Part shown: one piece after another, positions 6,316-7,989 of the stretch
Layout: each line of letters begins with the position of its first letter
Position numbering within the stretch: the stretch's first letter is position 1
Source of the DNA: Thermoleophilaceae bacterium
Lineage (GTDB): Bacteria; Actinomycetota; Thermoleophilia; Solirubrobacterales; Thermoleophilaceae
Direction: 5' to 3'
Assembly (NCBI GenBank): GCA_013811765.1
Contig: JACCUO010000032.1
Coordinates: 1-7,989, forward strand
DNA: 7,989 nucleotides
Program-made: the position numbers and the translations under genes
Notes under the pieces: model-generated
Told to the model about the DNA's origin: nothing
Database searches by the model: none
What the model saw: only the letters and a program-made list of their open reading frames with translations

Positions 6316-6402
6316 ATGCACCGAGCCACCACGCCGACCCTCTCTCTCACCGCCCTCGCGGGCGCTCGCCGGCGTGCGTGCTCGTATTGGCGATTTAGCT
6401 AG
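6316..6402 (+). CDS. Attenuation leader peptide rich in aromatic codons near its end
   Basis: Short ORF of 28 codons from ATG 6316 (or 30 codons from the in-frame ATG 6310) ending at TAG 6400-6402. Its last residues are C-S-Y-W-R-F-S, encoded by TCG TAT TGG CGA TTT AGC (6382-6399). Tyr, Trp and Phe, the three end products of the pathway, occur within four codons. TAT and TTT are AT-ending codons that stand out in this high-GC DNA, and no other aromatic residue occurs earlier in the peptide. It ends 126 nt before the DAHP synthase gene and is followed by competing RNA helices. The arrangement is that of classical amino-acid leader peptides, in which a ribosome slowed by scarce charged tRNA changes downstream RNA folding. 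The N-terminal part (Thr/Ala/Arg/Leu-rich) looks non-functional as protein. No Shine-Dalgarno precedes it, which is consistent with leaderless initiation. Confidence 0.7.
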   Translation: MHRATTPTLSLTALAGARRRACSYWRFS

Positions 6403-6528
6403 GCGTCCGGCCGCGGCAGCTCCTGCCGCCGACCGAGATTGGTCCCCCCGGGCGCCGACCGACTCGGCCTGCACGCAGGCCACCGCCGCACCAGCTAACC
6501 ACCAATCTCTGCGAGGCTTAAGGAAGAC
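6403..6528 (+). promoter_or_regulatory. Putative attenuator region upstream of aroF
   Basis: 126 nt between the leader stop and the aroF start, rich in complementary segments. (a) A perfect 7-bp hairpin GCGGCAG-CTC-CTGCCGC at 6413-6429, 10 nt after the leader stop. (b) A 4-bp hairpin GACC/GGTC at 6431-6434 and 6441-6444. (c) A 9-bp long-range pairing of GAGATTGGT (6435-6443) with ACCAATCTC (6501-6509), incompatible with (b). (d) GCCGA/TCGGC at 6454-6458 and 6464-6468. (e) GGCCTGC-AC-GCAGGCC at 6466-6481, incompatible with (d). (f) TGCGTGC in the leader ORF (6375-6381) can pair with GCACGCA (6471-6477), opening (e). No U-run follows any hairpin, so a standard intrinsic terminator is not evident; control could be translational, Rho-dependent or use a U-less terminator. 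The aroF Shine-Dalgarno AAGGA is at 6520-6524, 11 nt beyond helix (c). Confidence 0.55.
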
Positions 6529-7557
6529 ATGATGATCGTTATGAAAGAGGGGGCGACGCCGGAGCAGATCCGAGCGGTCGTCAATCGCGTCGAGTCGATC
6601 GGCGCCCGAGCGCACCTGTCCGAGGGGGATATCCACACCGTGGTCGGCGCGATCGGCGACCGCGAGCAGGTGGCGAACCTGGATCTCGAGGGCTCGCCGG
6701 GTGTGGACCACCTCGTGCCGATCACCCGGCCGTACAAGCTCGCCTCGATGCAGTTCCGCCACGAGCAGCGCACGGTGATCGACATCGAGGGGCGAAAGAT
6801 CGGCGGGAACCATTTCGCGACCATCGCCGGGCCGTGCACCGTCGAGTCCCGCGACACCCTGCTCGACTCGGCGCACACCGTGAAGGACGCGGGAGCGCAG
6901 CTGTTGCGCGGCGGCGCCTACAAGCCGCGCACCTCGCCGTACTCCTTCCAGGGGCTGGGCGAGGAGGGCCTGCGGCTGCTGGCCGAGGCGAAAGAGGTCA
7001 CCGGCATGCCGATCGTGACCGAGCTGATGGACGTCCGCGATCTCGAAGCTGTGCTGGAGGTGGCCGACGTGATCCAGCTCGGGGCGCGAAACATGCAGAA
7101 CTACACGCTGCTCACCGAGGTCGGGAGGGCGGGCCGGCCCGTGCTCCTCAAGCGTGGCCTCTCCGCCACCCTCGACGAGCTGCTGATGTCCGCCGAGTAC
7201 ATCCTCAAGGAGGGCAACCCGGACGTGATGCTCTGCGAGCGCGGCATCCGCACCTTCGAGACCGGCTACCGCTTCACGCTCGACCTGATGGCCGTGCCGG
7301 TGCTGAAGGAGCTCACGCACCTGCCCGTGGTGGTGGACCCGAGTCACGCGGCGGGCAGGCGCGATCTCGTACCGGCGCTGTCGATGGCGGCCGCCGCGGC
7401 GGGCGCCGACGGTCTAATCGTGGAGGTCCATCCGGACCCCGAGAACGCCGTTTGCGACGGCCCTCAGCAGCTTCGCACCGAGGACTTCGCCGCCTACCTG
7501 CGGCAGGTGGAGCAGGTGGCGGAGATCGCGGGCAAGGAGCTGGCTTCGGCCGTCTGA
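6529..7557 (+). CDS. aroF: 3-deoxy-7-phosphoheptulonate (DAHP) synthase, type I-beta with N-terminal regulatory domain
   Basis: 342 residues. Condenses phosphoenolpyruvate and erythrose-4-phosphate to DAHP, the first step of the shikimate pathway, in the cytoplasm. An N-terminal ferredoxin-like domain (about 1-70; [22 protein letters not shown]) matches the feedback domain of the Thermotoga maritima enzyme, which binds Tyr/Phe. The barrel follows with GPCTVES (101-107), [11 protein letters not shown] (132-142), QLGARNMQN (183-191), LLKRG (206-210), ERGIRTFE (237-244), DPSHAAGRR (270-278) and EVHPDPENA (299-307). Metal ligands align as C103, H273, E299 and D310, so it should be active. The start is ATG 6529 or ATG 6532. 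AAGGA at 6520-6524 is 4 nt from the first and 7 nt from the second, and relatives begin MIV, so 6532 may be the real one. Expression is probably governed by the Tyr/Trp/Phe leader upstream, adding to the allosteric control. Confidence 0.95.
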   Translation: MMIVMKEGATPEQIRAVVNRVESIGARAHLSEGDIHTVVGAIGDREQVANLDLEGSPGVDHLVPITRPYKLASMQFRHEQRTVIDIEGRKIGGNHFATIAGPCTVESRDTLLDSAHTVKDAGAQLLRGGAYKPRTSPYSFQGLGEEGLRLLAEAKEVTGMPIVTELMDVRDLEAVLEVADVIQLGARNMQNYTLLTEVGRAGRPVLLKRGLSATLDELLMSAEYILKEGNPDVMLCERGIRTFETGYRFTLDLMAVPVLKELTHLPVVVDPSHAAGRRDLVPALSMAAAAAGADGLIVEVHPDPENAVCDGPQQLRTEDFAAYLRQVEQVAEIAGKELASAV

Positions 7558-7559
7558 TG

Positions 7560-7588
7560 CCTTTACGAATACGCTACTGTCGTAAAGG
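7560..7588. promoter_or_regulatory. Promoter/operator of the toxin-antitoxin pair (9-bp inverted repeat)
   Basis: CCTTTACGA (7560-7568) and TCGTAAAGG (7580-7588) form a perfect 9-bp inverted repeat with an 11-nt spacer. The arm centres are 20 bp apart, about two helical turns, so they face the same side of DNA. Between and touching the arms lies TACTGT (7575-7580), a TANNNT -10 box ending 7 nt before the GTG at 7588, so the message should be leaderless. AbrB-type antitoxins commonly bind such palindromes to repress their own operon, and this repeat would block the promoter directly. The left arm starts 3 nt after the DAHP synthase stop. The repeat is seen directly; the role is inferred. It is not a terminator, since no T-run follows. 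Confidence 0.65.
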
Positions 7589-7806
7589 TGTCCAAGCTCT
7601 CTAGCAAGAACCAGATCACGATTCCCGTGGCCGTGCTGCGTGAGGCGGGTCTTGCGCCCGGAGACCAGCTGAGCGTGCGCGCCGCTGGGAAGGGGCGCGT
7701 CGAGATCGAGCGCCCTGTGGATGCAATCGACCAGTACGCCGGCAGCTTCAAGGTCGGGTATCCGCCGGGCTACCTTGATGGGCTGCGCAACGAGTGGGAT
7801 CGCTAG
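7588..7806 (+). CDS. vapB: AbrB/MazE-type antitoxin (VapB-like)
   Basis: 72 residues from GTG 7588. The N-terminal SpoVT/AbrB DNA-binding fold is clear (SKLSSKNQITIPVAVLREAG, residues 2-21, then LAPGDQLSVRA and a GRVEIERP strand to about residue 43). The C-terminal part (44-72; YAGSFKVGYPPGYLDGLRNE, 50-69, then WDR) fits the toxin-wrapping tail of such antitoxins, with PPGYLD and EWD as recognisable bits. It should neutralise the PIN-domain toxin encoded next and, with it, repress the operon through the inverted repeat that ends on its first base. It overlaps the toxin gene by 13 nt. It follows DAHP synthase in the same orientation after 30 bp but seems to have its own promoter. Confidence 0.88.
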   Translation: MSKLSSKNQITIPVAVLREAGLAPGDQLSVRAAGKGRVEIERPVDAIDQYAGSFKVGYPPGYLDGLRNEWDR

Positions 7807-7989
7807 CGCTCGACGCCAGCGTCGTCATCGGGCTGATCGATCCGCGAGACGCACACCATCAGCGGGCGGTAGACGAGCTGAAAGCGGCAGCCACGCGAGG
7901 AGACGACATGGTGATGGCCTCGAGCGCCTACGCGGAGGCGTTGGTCCACCCCTTGCGCGCCGACCAAGGCGAGTTGGTCGATGGGTTCG
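7794..7989 (+). CDS. vapC: PIN-domain ribonuclease toxin (VapC-like), 3' partial
   Basis: 65 complete codons from GTG 7794 to the window end with no stop, about half of a usual VapC (about 130 residues). The opening GSLALDASVVIGLIDPRDAH (residues 2-21) is the PIN first strand with catalytic D7. SSAYAEALVHPL at 43-54 supplies the second conserved acid, E48. The remaining acids lie beyond the window. VapC toxins cut tRNA or rRNA and are held inactive by VapB. The GTG inside the antitoxin's last codons (13-nt overlap) is chosen because it gives the normal distance to the first PIN Asp and typical toxin-antitoxin coupling. Whether the gene is intact cannot be judged here. Confidence 0.82.
   Translation, partial: MGSLALDASVVIGLIDPRDAHHQRAVDELKAAATRGDDMVMASSAYAEALVHPLRADQGELVDGF

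Noticed and set aside
6413..6429. Intrinsic terminator after the leader peptide
   Set aside because: The 7-bp hairpin is perfect, but the following bases are CGACCGAGATT with no T-run, so I treat it as an attenuator helix and not a standard terminator.
6301..7347. 348-codon minus-strand frame opposite aroF and the leader
   Set aside because: His/Arg/Glu-rich and without motifs. The plus strand encodes a complete DAHP synthase, and the frame would run through the attenuator region.

Overview
High-GC, densely packed bacterial DNA with frequent GTG starts, 4-nt GTGA gene overlaps and start codons lying 7-8 nt downstream of TANNNT-like boxes (leaderless-style promoters). Together with the protein flavours this suggests an actinobacterium, perhaps Thermoleophilia (Solirubrobacterales/Gaiellales-like). 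That placement is inference from style, not from a marker gene. I see no rRNA, tRNA, CRISPR array or insertion sequence.

Layout. (1) 1-765, minus strand: a LysR-type regulator with a normal N-terminal two thirds. Its C-terminus is replaced near position 71 by an inverted, diverged piece of a second LysR gene, which is either a real inversion junction or an assembly/amplification chimera at the window edge. (2) 764-2132: a perfect LysR-type dyad on the regulator's own start codon, the divergent EamA/DMT exporter it probably controls, and a coupled small protein of unknown function. (3) 2071-3057, minus strand: rlmN, overlapping the small gene tail to tail. (4) 3097-4077: a GDP-L-fucose-synthase-like epimerase with all its catalytic residues. 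(5) 4129-7557: an RNA-modification and aromatic amino-acid block, rluB-type pseudouridine synthase > aroH chorismate mutase > HisC/Pat-type aminotransferase > [leader] > aroF-type DAHP synthase. The first three are joined by GTGA overlaps. (6) 7560-7989: a VapBC-type (AbrB/PIN) toxin-antitoxin pair with a perfect 9-bp inverted-repeat operator over its promoter. The toxin is cut by the window end.

How the genes fit together. DAHP synthase makes the first shikimate-pathway intermediate, chorismate mutase commits chorismate to Phe/Tyr, and the HisC-family aminotransferase could do the matching transamination. Between the aminotransferase and DAHP synthase lie about 250 bp holding a 28-codon leader ORF. 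It ends Ser-Tyr-Trp-Arg-Phe-Ser-stop and uses the AT-rich codons TAT and TTT. Mutually exclusive RNA helices follow, including a 9-bp long-range pairing just before the aroF Shine-Dalgarno. This looks like a ribosome-stalling attenuator that senses Tyr, Trp and Phe together, and it is the most interesting feature here.
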